Part shown: in pieces, positions 6,544-13,060 of the stretch
Position numbering within the stretch: position 1 is the stretch's first letter
Layout: every line of letters begins with the position of its first letter
Origin: an uncultured Lachnospiraceae bacterium
Lineage (GTDB): Bacteria > Bacillota > Clostridia > Lachnospirales > Lachnospiraceae
NCBI GenBank assembly: GCA_947625995.1
Contig: CANQQN010000033.1
Coordinates: forward strand, 1-13,060
Direction of reading: 5' to 3'
DNA: 13,060 bases
Position numbers and translations under genes: made by a program
The notes under the pieces: generated by a model
Database searches by the model: none
Seen by the model: only the letters and a program-made list of their open reading frames with translations
What the model was told of the DNA's origin: nothing

Positions 6544-8208
6544 ATGAAGAGTGATAATGTAACGAAGGGGATGCAGCAGGCTCCCCACAGATCCCTGTTC
6601 AACGCCCTTGGACTGACAAAGGAAGAGATGGACCGTCCTTTGGTGGGCATCGTCAGTTCCTACAATGAGATCGTTCCGGGCCATATGAATCTTGACAAGA
6701 TCGTGGAAGCGGTAAAGATGGGCGTGGCCATGGCAGGCGGCACCCCTATTGTTTTCCCGGCGATCGCTGTCTGCGACGGTATTGCCATGGGACATATCGG
6801 TATGAAATATTCTCTGGTCACCAGAGATCTGATCGCGGATTCTACAGAGGCGATGGCCATCGCCCATCAGTTTGACGCGCTGGTGATGGTGCCGAACTGT
6901 GATAAAAATGTACCCGGTCTTCTGATGGCCGCGGCCCGCGTCAATGTTCCCACAGTATTTGTCAGCGGCGGCCCCATGCTTGCCGGTCATGTGAAAGGCG
7001 GAAAGACCAGTCTTTCCAGTATGTTTGAGGCGGTAGGCGCCTGCGCTGCAGGGAAGATCACCGAGGAAGAACTGACAGAATTTGAAAACAAGACCTGTCC
7101 TACCTGCGGCTCCTGTTCCGGTATGTATACCGCCAACAGCATGAACTGCCTGACGGAAGCTCTTGGTATGGGCTTAAAGGGTAACGGGACCATTCCCGCC
7201 GTATATTCCGAGCGGCTGCGTCTGGCAAAGCACGCTGGTATGCAGGTGATGGAGCTTTTAAAGAAGAATATCAGACCCCGTGACATTATCACAAAGGAAT
7301 CGATTATGAACGCGCTGGCAGTAGATATGGCGCTGGGATGTTCTACCAACAGCATGCTGCATCTTCCGGCTATCGCCCATGAGATTGGCATGGAGCTTTC
7401 TCCCGAACTGGCAAACGAGGTCAGCGCAAGAACGCCGAATCTGTGTCATCTTGCGCCTGCAGGCCATACTTATATTGAGGAGCTTAACGAGGCCGGCGGC
7501 GTTTACGCGGTGATGAACGAATTGAACAAAAAGAACCTGTTGAATACGGACTGCATGACAGTCACCGGAAAGACGGTAGGCGAGAATATCAAGGATTGTG
7601 TGAATACAAACCCGGACGTGATCCGTCCCATCGACAATCCGTACAGCGAGACTGGTGGCATTGCAGTGCTGAAAGGCAATATCGCTCCGGATACGGCGGT
7701 TGTAAAGCGCTCTGCGGTGGTACCTGAGATGATGGTGCATGAAGGCCCCGCAAGGGTGTTTGACTGCGAGGAGGACGCCATCGACGCCATCAAGGGCGGT
7801 AAGATCCTGTCGGGCGATGTGGTGGTTATCCGCTATGAAGGCCCCAAGGGCGGCCCCGGTATGAGAGAGATGTTAAATCCTACTTCCGCCATTGCGGGCA
7901 TGGGTCTTGGCAGCAGTGTCGCCCTCATTACGGACGGACGTTTCAGCGGCGCATCCAGAGGCGCTTCTATCGGTCATGTATCCCCTGAGGCGGCAGTAGG
8001 CGGCCCCATTGCCCTGATCGAGGAGGGCGATATCATCAGGATCGACATTCCGAAGAATACGTTGGATGTCCTTGTCTCCGATGAAGTACTGGCGGAGAGA
8101 AAGAAAAACTGGAAGCCCAGAGAACTCAAGGTGACTACGGGATATCTGGCCAGATATGAAAAAATGGTGACCTCCGGCAACAGAGGCGCGGTGCTGGAAT
8201 TAAAATAA
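6544..8208 (+). CDS. ilvD: Dihydroxy-acid dehydratase
   Basis: A 554-residue iron-sulfur enzyme that dehydrates 2,3-dihydroxy-isovalerate and 2,3-dihydroxy-3-methylvalerate to the keto acids of valine and isoleucine. Signatures: NCDKNVPG (118-125, with cluster ligand Cys119 and the probable carbamylated Lys121), CPTCGSCSGMYTANSMNC (185-202, with Cys191 a likely cluster ligand), RYEGPKGGPGM, and LITDGRFSGASRG near the C-terminus. At the position where [2Fe-2S] enzymes have a third cysteine (Pro-Cys-Asn) this protein has Pro-Gly-His (45-47), as in the oxygen-sensitive E. coli enzyme. I therefore infer an oxygen-labile [4Fe-4S] type, which suits an anaerobe. The frame is open back to 6403, overlapping leuB, but family similarity begins near the ATG at 6544. 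GAAAGGA lies 11 bases before it, slightly far. ilvB follows after 19 bp, so they are surely cotranscribed. Confidence 0.96.
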   Translation: MKSDNVTKGMQQAPHRSLFNALGLTKEEMDRPLVGIVSSYNEIVPGHMNLDKIVEAVKMGVAMAGGTPIVFPAIAVCDGIAMGHIGMKYSLVTRDLIADSTEAMAIAHQFDALVMVPNCDKNVPGLLMAAARVNVPTVFVSGGPMLAGHVKGGKTSLSSMFEAVGACAAGKITEEELTEFENKTCPTCGSCSGMYTANSMNCLTEALGMGLKGNGTIPAVYSERLRLAKHAGMQVMELLKKNIRPRDIITKESIMNALAVDMALGCSTNSMLHLPAIAHEIGMELSPELANEVSARTPNLCHLAPAGHTYIEELNEAGGVYAVMNELNKKNLLNTDCMTVTGKTVGENIKDCVNTNPDVIRPIDNPYSETGGIAVLKGNIAPDTAVVKRSAVVPEMMVHEGPARVFDCEEDAIDAIKGGKILSGDVVVIRYEGPKGGPGMREMLNPTSAIAGMGLGSSVALITDGRFSGASRGASIGHVSPEAAVGGPIALIEEGDIIRIDIPKNTLDVLVSDEVLAERKKNWKPRELKVTTGYLARYEKMVTSGNRGAVLELK

Positions 8209-8227
8209 TACTTGAAGGAGAATATAT

Positions 8228-9907
8228 ATGCAATTAAACGGGTCAGAAATCGTGATCGCCTGTCTGAAGGAACAGGGTGTGGATACGGTGTTCGGCTATC
8301 CGGGCGGCGCGATTTTGAATATTTATGATGAACTTTACAAACACAAGGACGAGATCCGCCATGTGCTTACTTCCCATGAGCAGGGCGCTTCTCACGCTGC
8401 GGACGGATATGCTCGGGCTACCGGCAAGGTAGGGGTCTGCATGGCTACTTCCGGCCCCGGAGCCACTAATCTGGTGACCGGTATCGCCACCGCTTATATG
8501 GATTCCGTACCCCTTGTTGCCATCACTGCTAACGTGGCGACAAATCTTCTGGGGAAGGATTCTTTTCAGGAGGTAGATATCGCGGGTATTGTGACGCCGA
8601 TCACAAAATACAGCTTTATTGTGAAGGATGTAAAGGACATTGCCCCTGTGATCCGGCGGGCATTCTCCATTGCGCAGTCCGGACGTCCCGGTCCTGTGCT
8701 CGTGGATATCACAAAGGACGCAACGGCGAACATGGCAGAATATGAGCCTATGGAGCCTGCGCCCATTACCCACCGTACCGACACGATTATAGAGGAAGAC
8801 CTGAACAAAGCGGTGAAGCTGATCAACAAATCCGAACGTCCTTACATCTTTGTGGGCGGCGGCGCGGTCATTTCCAATGCGTACAAGGAAGTGAGAGCTT
8901 TTGCGGAAAAGGTACACGCGCCTGTGGCAGATTCCTTGATGGGTAAAGGCGCTTTTGACGGCACACATCCCCTTTACACCGGTATGCTGGGTATGCACGG
9001 CACCAAGACCTCCAATCTTGGGGTGACAGAGTGCGATCTTCTCATTGTTCTCGGCGCAAGGTTCAGCGACCGTGTGATCGGAAACGCAAAGAAGTTTGCC
9101 AGAAATGCCAAGATCATCCACATTGATATCGATCCTGCAGAGATTAACAAAAATATCCGTGCGGATATCCGCCTGATCGGCGACCTGAAGGATGTGCTGC
9201 AGCGGCTTCTGCCTCTTCTCGAAAACCATTCCCATGAAACATGGCTTGCGCATATCAGCAAGCTGCAGAAGACTTACCCGCTGAAATATAATCCGGAAGG
9301 CCTGACGGGCCCCTATGTGGTGGAGCAGATCTACAAGGCTGCAGGTGAGGATGCGATCATCGTTACCGAGGTAGGGCAGCATCAGATGTGGGCGGCCCAG
9401 TTTTTTAAGTACAGGATGCCCCGCACACTGCTTTCTTCCGGCGGTCTGGGGACTATGGGCTATGGCCTTGGCGCCAGTATGGGCGCAAAAACCGCTTTCC
9501 CCGACAAGCCGGTGTTCAACATTGCGGGCGACGGCTGTTTCCGTATGAATATGAATGAGATCGCCACGGCAGTCCGTGAAAATATCCCGGTGATCGAGGT
9601 TATCATTAACAATCATGTGCTGGGCATGGTTCGCCAGTGGCAAACCCTGTACTACGGAAAACGTTATTCCCATACGGTGCTTCAGGACAGTGTGGATTTT
9701 GTTAAATTTGCGGAGGCAATGGGCGCTGTGGGCATTCGGGTGACGAAGCAGGAAGAGGTGCTTCCCGCGATCGAGAAGGCTATGGCGCTGAACAGGCCGG
9801 TCGTCATCGACTGCATCATCGACAGCGACGACAAGGTATTTCCTATGGTTTCTCCGGGCGCGCCTATCGAAGAGGCGTTTGACGGCGACGATCTTAAGAA
9901 ACGATGA
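8228..9907 (+). CDS. ilvB: Acetolactate synthase, catalytic (large) subunit
   Basis: A 559-residue enzyme that uses thiamine diphosphate and FAD to join two pyruvates into acetolactate, or pyruvate plus 2-oxobutyrate, the first common step of valine, leucine and isoleucine synthesis. Three domains are recognisable. The N-terminal one has catalytic Glu51 in SHEQGASHAADGYAR. The central FAD-binding one has LGARFSDRV (275-283). The C-terminal one has the ThDP motif GDGCF (434-438) ending in NNHVLGMVRQWQ (461-472). SFQEVDI (112-118) and the FAD-domain match favour the biosynthetic enzyme over the catabolic AlsS type. AAGGAG (8215-8220) stands 7 bases before the ATG. No regulatory small subunit (ilvN/ilvH) follows; the next gene is serC after 110 bp. 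The small subunit must be elsewhere if the enzyme is feedback regulated. Confidence 0.95.
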   Translation: MQLNGSEIVIACLKEQGVDTVFGYPGGAILNIYDELYKHKDEIRHVLTSHEQGASHAADGYARATGKVGVCMATSGPGATNLVTGIATAYMDSVPLVAITANVATNLLGKDSFQEVDIAGIVTPITKYSFIVKDVKDIAPVIRRAFSIAQSGRPGPVLVDITKDATANMAEYEPMEPAPITHRTDTIIEEDLNKAVKLINKSERPYIFVGGGAVISNAYKEVRAFAEKVHAPVADSLMGKGAFDGTHPLYTGMLGMHGTKTSNLGVTECDLLIVLGARFSDRVIGNAKKFARNAKIIHIDIDPAEINKNIRADIRLIGDLKDVLQRLLPLLENHSHETWLAHISKLQKTYPLKYNPEGLTGPYVVEQIYKAAGEDAIIVTEVGQHQMWAAQFFKYRMPRTLLSSGGLGTMGYGLGASMGAKTAFPDKPVFNIAGDGCFRMNMNEIATAVRENIPVIEVIINNHVLGMVRQWQTLYYGKRYSHTVLQDSVDFVKFAEAMGAVGIRVTKQEEVLPAIEKAMALNRPVVIDCIIDSDDKVFPMVSPGAPIEEAFDGDDLKKR

Positions 9908-9985
9908 TCCTGTGCTGAAATGACTGTGTAAACGGCAAAGACGCAAAAGATCGGAATTTCATAAAATAAATCATTAAAAAGGTGA

Positions 9986-10004
9986 CTGCGTTTAGAAAGC
10001 GCAG
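9986..10004 (+). repeat. Small hairpin directly upstream of the serC ribosome site
   Basis: CTGCGTTT (9986-9993) pairs with AAGCGCAG (9997-10004) through 8 bp with one G-U wobble and a 3-base loop. It ends one base before AAAGGAG (10006-10012), the serC ribosome-binding site. It could influence ribosome loading or mark an mRNA processing point between ilvB and serC. The 110-bp gap shows neither a T-run terminator nor a convincing promoter. Confidence 0.4.
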
Positions 10005-10017
10005 GAAAGGAGTCAAC

Positions 10018-11100
10018 ATGAGCAGAGTTTATAATTTTTCAGCAGGCCCGGCAGTGCTGCCGGAGGAGGTTTTAAAGGAAGCGGCGGATGAGATGCTGGA
10101 CTACAACGGTACCGGCATGTCAGTGATGGAGATGAGCCATCGCTCCAAGGCTTTTGAAGAGATCATCACGGAGGCTGAGCAGGATCTTCGCGATCTGATG
10201 AACATTCCTGACAATTACAAGGTGCTGTTCTTACAGGGTGGCGCTTCCCTTCAGTTTTCCATGATCCCGATGAACCTTATGAAGAACAAGGTGGCGGATT
10301 ACATCGTAACCGGCCAGTGGGCAAAAAAGGCGTTTCAGGAGGCGTCCAAATACGGAAAGGCGAACAAGATCGCATCTTCCGAGGACAAAACCTTTTCCTA
10401 TATTCCGGACTGCAGCGACCTTCCTATCAGCGAGGACGCCGATTATGTATACATATGTGAAAACAATACGATCTACGGCACAAAATATAAGACCCTTCCC
10501 AATACAAAGGGCAAGACACTGGTGGCGGATGTTTCCTCCTGCTTTTTGTCAGAGCCGGTGGACGTGACAAAGTACGGTGTGATCTACGGCGGCGTACAGA
10601 AGAATATAGGTCCCGCAGGCGTGGTGATCGTGATCATCCGGGAGGATCTGATTACAGAGGATGTACTTCCCGGCACGCCTACCATGATGCAGTATAAGAC
10701 ACATGCAGACGCGAAATCTCTTTACAATACGCCTCCCGCATACGGCATCTATATCTGCGGTAAGGTATTCAAGTGGTTAAAGAAGATGGGTGGTCTGGAA
10801 GTCATGAAACAGCGCAATGAGGAGAAGGCAAAGATCCTCTATGATTTCCTTGACCAGAGCAAGCTGTTTAAGGGCACTGTGGAAAAGAAGGACCGTTCCC
10901 TGATGAATGTTCCCTTTGTCACCGGAGATCAGGATCTGGATGCAAAATTTGTGAAGGAAGCAAAGGCCGCAGGCTTTGAAAACCTGAAGGGACATCGTAC
11001 CGTAGGCGGGATGCGCGCCAGCATCTACAACGCGATGCCGAAGGAAGGCGTTGAGAAACTGGTGGAGTTTATGAAGAAATTTGAGGCGGAAAACTGCTGA
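10018..11100 (+). CDS. serC: Phosphoserine aminotransferase
   Basis: A 360-residue PLP enzyme of aminotransferase class V. It moves the amino group of glutamate to 3-phosphohydroxypyruvate, giving O-phosphoserine, and in many bacteria it also serves pyridoxal phosphate synthesis. It starts with the typical NFSAGPAVLPEEVL (6-19) and has SHRSK (40-44), Trp101 of the cofactor site, Asp171 and the Schiff-base Lys195 in YGGVQKNIGPAG (190-201). The C-terminal GHRTVGGMRASIYNA (325-339) is the phosphate-binding segment. Length is exactly that of the family. The frame is open from a GTG at 9982, but AAAGGAG (10006-10012) sits 5 bases before ATG 10018 and the family match starts there. serA follows after 38 bp, forming a clear serC-serA pair. 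Transcription may come from the leuB promoter or an unrecognised local one. Confidence 0.97.
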   Translation: MSRVYNFSAGPAVLPEEVLKEAADEMLDYNGTGMSVMEMSHRSKAFEEIITEAEQDLRDLMNIPDNYKVLFLQGGASLQFSMIPMNLMKNKVADYIVTGQWAKKAFQEASKYGKANKIASSEDKTFSYIPDCSDLPISEDADYVYICENNTIYGTKYKTLPNTKGKTLVADVSSCFLSEPVDVTKYGVIYGGVQKNIGPAGVVIVIIREDLITEDVLPGTPTMMQYKTHADAKSLYNTPPAYGIYICGKVFKWLKKMGGLEVMKQRNEEKAKILYDFLDQSKLFKGTVEKKDRSLMNVPFVTGDQDLDAKFVKEAKAAGFENLKGHRTVGGMRASIYNAMPKEGVEKLVEFMKKFEAENC

Positions 11101-11138
11101 TAAACCGCCGCGGCGAAACAAAGATTGGAGGATCAGAT

Positions 11139-12302
11139 ATGTTTCAGTATCATTGCTTAAATCCCATTGCAAGCGTCGGCCTTGAACTGATGGGAAATAA
11201 ATATCATAGAACGGAAAATTTTGAAGACGCGCAGGCAGTGCTTGTAAGAAGCGCGGCCATGCATGACCTTGAACTGGGAGAAAACCTTCTGGCGGTTGCC
11301 AGAGCAGGCGCCGGCGTCAACAATATTCCCCTGCAGAAATGCGCGGAGAAAGGAATCGTGGTGTTCAATACGCCGGGCGCCAACGCAAACGGCGTGAAGG
11401 AGCTTGTGATCGCAGGTATGCTGCTGGCGTCCAGAGATGTCGTGGGCGGCATCAACTGGGTCAATGAACAAAAAGGCGATGAAAATGTCGCAAAGCTTGC
11501 GGAAAAGCAGAAGAAACAATACGCAGGCAGCGAACTGAAAGGAAAGCGTCTCGGAATCATAGGCCTTGGCGCCATTGGCGTTTTGGTGGCCAATACGGCG
11601 ACTCATCTTGGCATGGAAGTGTATGGTTATGACCCTTATATTTCCGTTGATTCTGCGTGGAATCTGTCAAGAAGTATCAAGCATATCAAGAATGTGGAAG
11701 AGATCTACCGCACCTGTGATTTTATTACTATCCATGTGCCGCTTATGGACAGCACAAGGGGCATGATCGACAAGGATGCCATTGATCTGATGAAGAACGG
11801 CGTGGTAGTATTGAATTTTGCCCGCGATCTTCTGGTCAATGAAGATGACATGCTGGAAGCTCTGGAGCGGGGCAAGGTGAAGAAGTATGTGTCTGATTTC
11901 CCCAATGTCACCACGGCAGGACAGAAAAATTGTATTGTGATCCCTCATCTTGGCGCTTCCACAGAGGAGTCAGAGGATAACTGCGCTGTGATGGCGGTTA
12001 AAGAACTGAAAGACTATCTGGAAAACGGCAATATTACCAATTCCGTAAACTTCCCCAACTGCAACATGGGTAAGTGCAGCCAGAAGGGCAGGATCGCTAT
12101 TCTCCACAAGAACGTTGCGAACACCATCGGACAGATCACAGGCTTGTTTGGCAATGCCGGTATTAATATCTCCGACATGACAAACAAGAGCCGGGAAGAT
12201 TTTGCTTATACGCTTCTGGATCTGGAAGAGAAGGTAACGCCGGATGTGGCTGACCAGATCTCAAAGATCGCCGGCGTGATCCGGGTAAGGATCATCAAAT
12301 AA
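11139..12302 (+). CDS. serA: D-3-phosphoglycerate dehydrogenase, short ACT-domain type
   Basis: A 387-residue D-2-hydroxyacid dehydrogenase that oxidises 3-phosphoglycerate to 3-phosphohydroxypyruvate with NAD, the first serine step. The N-terminal substrate domain includes ARAGAGVNNI (54-63). The Rossmann domain has GIIGLGAIG (139-147), Asp165 probably binding the NAD ribose, Arg229 in LNFARDLLVNE and His270 in PHLGASTEE. A C-terminal ACT domain (about 318-387) suggests feedback by serine or another amino acid. The usual DVFxxEP segment with the catalytic glutamate is replaced by SDFPNVTT (252-259), and by hand alignment Thr258 stands where E. coli has Glu269. I believe a group of Firmicutes SerA proteins shares this form. 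GGAGG (11127-11131) is 7 bases before the ATG. It pairs with serC upstream, and a strong terminator follows. Confidence 0.93.
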   Translation: MFQYHCLNPIASVGLELMGNKYHRTENFEDAQAVLVRSAAMHDLELGENLLAVARAGAGVNNIPLQKCAEKGIVVFNTPGANANGVKELVIAGMLLASRDVVGGINWVNEQKGDENVAKLAEKQKKQYAGSELKGKRLGIIGLGAIGVLVANTATHLGMEVYGYDPYISVDSAWNLSRSIKHIKNVEEIYRTCDFITIHVPLMDSTRGMIDKDAIDLMKNGVVVLNFARDLLVNEDDMLEALERGKVKKYVSDFPNVTTAGQKNCIVIPHLGASTEESEDNCAVMAVKELKDYLENGNITNSVNFPNCNMGKCSQKGRIAILHKNVANTIGQITGLFGNAGINISDMTNKSREDFAYTLLDLEEKVTPDVADQISKIAGVIRVRIIK

Positions 12303-12313
12303 GATAGAACAGC

Positions 12314-12366
12314 AGGGAGTGTCGCAAAAGAGGACTGATACAGTCATTTTGCAGCGCTCCCTTTTG
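12314..12366 (+). terminator. Strong intrinsic terminator after serA
   Basis: A long interrupted hairpin. AGGGAGTG (12314-12321) pairs with CGCTCCCT (12355-12362), including one wobble. After a 2-base internal loop, GCAAAA pairs with TTTTGC. At the tip GACTG pairs with CAGTC around a 3-base ATA loop. The T-run at 12362-12365 follows. It begins 11 bp past the serA stop, so it ends the leuB/ilv/ser transcript and separates it from the DUF1015 gene. Confidence 0.88.
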
Positions 12367-12413
12367 GCGTATTAATGGCAATAAAATATTCATTACTTGA
12401 AAGGAGACCTCAG

Positions 12414-13060
12414 ATGGCAGTTATCAAACCATTTTCCTGTATTCGACCCAGAAAGGAGCTTGCCGAAAAGATCGCGGCCCTTCCCTATGATGTATATAAC
12501 AGACAGGAGGCCTGTGAGGCAGTAAAAGACAATCCGCTGTCCTTTTTGCGTATCGATAGGGCGGAGACGTCCTTCGACGATTCTGTCAGCATTTATGACG
12601 ACTGTGTGTACCAAAAGGCAAAGGAGCTTTTGTGGGGCATGGTCGAGGACGGAAAATTGATAGAAGACAGGGCATTGGGGTATTATATTTATGAACTGAC
12701 CATGAACCGGAGGACGCAGACCGGCATTGTGGCCTGCGCATCCATCGATGATTACCAGAATCAGGTGATCAAAAAGCATGAGAACACAAGGGCGGAAAAG
12801 GAGCAGGACAGGATCCGCCATGTGGATACCTGCGACGCCCAGACAGGGCCGATCTTTCTTGCGTACCGCGCCAATGAGGTCATCAATGAAACCGTGGCGA
12901 AAGCCAAGGCCGGAGAGCCTCTCTATGACTTTACCGCTGAGGACGGGATCCGGCATACGGTGTGGAAGATCGACAGAGAAGAAGATATCCGCACTATTGA
13001 AAACGCCTTTGCGGATATCTCGGAAATTTACATTGCCGACGGACATCACCGGGCGGCCAG
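12414..13060 (+). CDS. DUF1015 family protein, 5' part (cut by the right edge)
   Basis: The frame is open from ATG 12414 to the window end (215 full codons). AAAGGAG (12400-12406) lies 7 bases before the start. The sequence begins MAVIKPFSCIRPRKELAEKI and continues with ALPYDVYNRQEA, FLRIDRAE, KKHENTRAEKEQDR and, near the edge, IADGHHRAA (residues 207-215). This is the pattern of the DUF1015 family, whose members are about 400 residues, so roughly half is missing. There is no signal peptide or membrane segment. The function was not established in anything I can cite. The Asp-Gly-His-His-Arg motif resembles that of ParB/sulfiredoxin-fold proteins such as archaeal free-serine kinase SerK. The position next to serC-serA suggests a role in serine or phosphoserine metabolism (inference). 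A terminator separates it from serA, so it has its own, unseen or weak, promoter in 12367-12400. Confidence 0.85.
   Translation, partial: MAVIKPFSCIRPRKELAEKIAALPYDVYNRQEACEAVKDNPLSFLRIDRAETSFDDSVSIYDDCVYQKAKELLWGMVEDGKLIEDRALGYYIYELTMNRRTQTGIVACASIDDYQNQVIKKHENTRAEKEQDRIRHVDTCDAQTGPIFLAYRANEVINETVAKAKAGEPLYDFTAEDGIRHTVWKIDREEDIRTIENAFADISEIYIADGHHRAA

Noticed and set aside
8243..9946. A 567-codon open frame on the minus strand covering all of ilvB
   Set aside because: It lies fully antisense to a clear ilvB gene, has no recognisable domain or ribosome site, and is rich in His, Arg and Cys as expected from the complement of ilvB codons. A long shadow frame of this kind is a codon-usage artefact.

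Overview
The window is an ordinary chromosomal stretch of amino-acid biosynthesis and housekeeping genes. The organism looks like a Gram-positive anaerobe of the class Clostridia, most probably a member of the Lachnospiraceae. This is inferred from strong purine-rich Shine-Dalgarno sites (AAGGAG, GGAGG), sigma-A type promoters with 17-bp spacers, roughly even base composition, the feel of the protein sequences, and a serC-serA-DUF1015 run that I associate from memory with that family. No species can be named. I see no phage, plasmid, insertion sequence, CRISPR array, tRNA or rRNA.

Left part (1-3000). The 3' part of trpS runs off the left edge and is followed 47 bp later by a lactonase-family beta-propeller gene. 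A bidirectional terminator (1782-1810) separates this pair from aroC, which is on the minus strand and is the only leftward gene. aroC has a clear promoter (TTGCCA-17-TATAAT). Back to back with it is a rightward promoter (TTGCTT-17-TATAAT).

Middle part (3000-5200). The rightward promoter serves a half-size EamA/DMT membrane protein. Then come tgt (queuosine tRNA modification) and yajC (Sec translocase accessory). A set of repeated GAAACGCT / AGCGTTTC elements lies in the 127-bp gap before tgt.

Right part (5300-13060). leuB, ilvD and ilvB form a branched-chain amino-acid cluster behind one strong promoter (TTGAAA-17-TATAAT). They are followed by serC and serA (the first two steps committed to serine), a strong terminator (12314-12366), and the 5' part of a DUF1015 gene cut by the right edge. 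The genes link branched-chain and serine synthesis, but both pathways are incomplete here: ilvN/ilvH, ilvC, leuA, leuCD and serB are not in the window. No gap between genes exceeds 300 bp.

Nothing here is a convincing undescribed system. The items most worth a second look are the DUF1015 gene beside serC-serA, which carries an Asp-Gly-His-His-Arg motif and sits where a serine/phosphoserine enzyme might be expected, and a SerA that lacks the usual catalytic glutamate.
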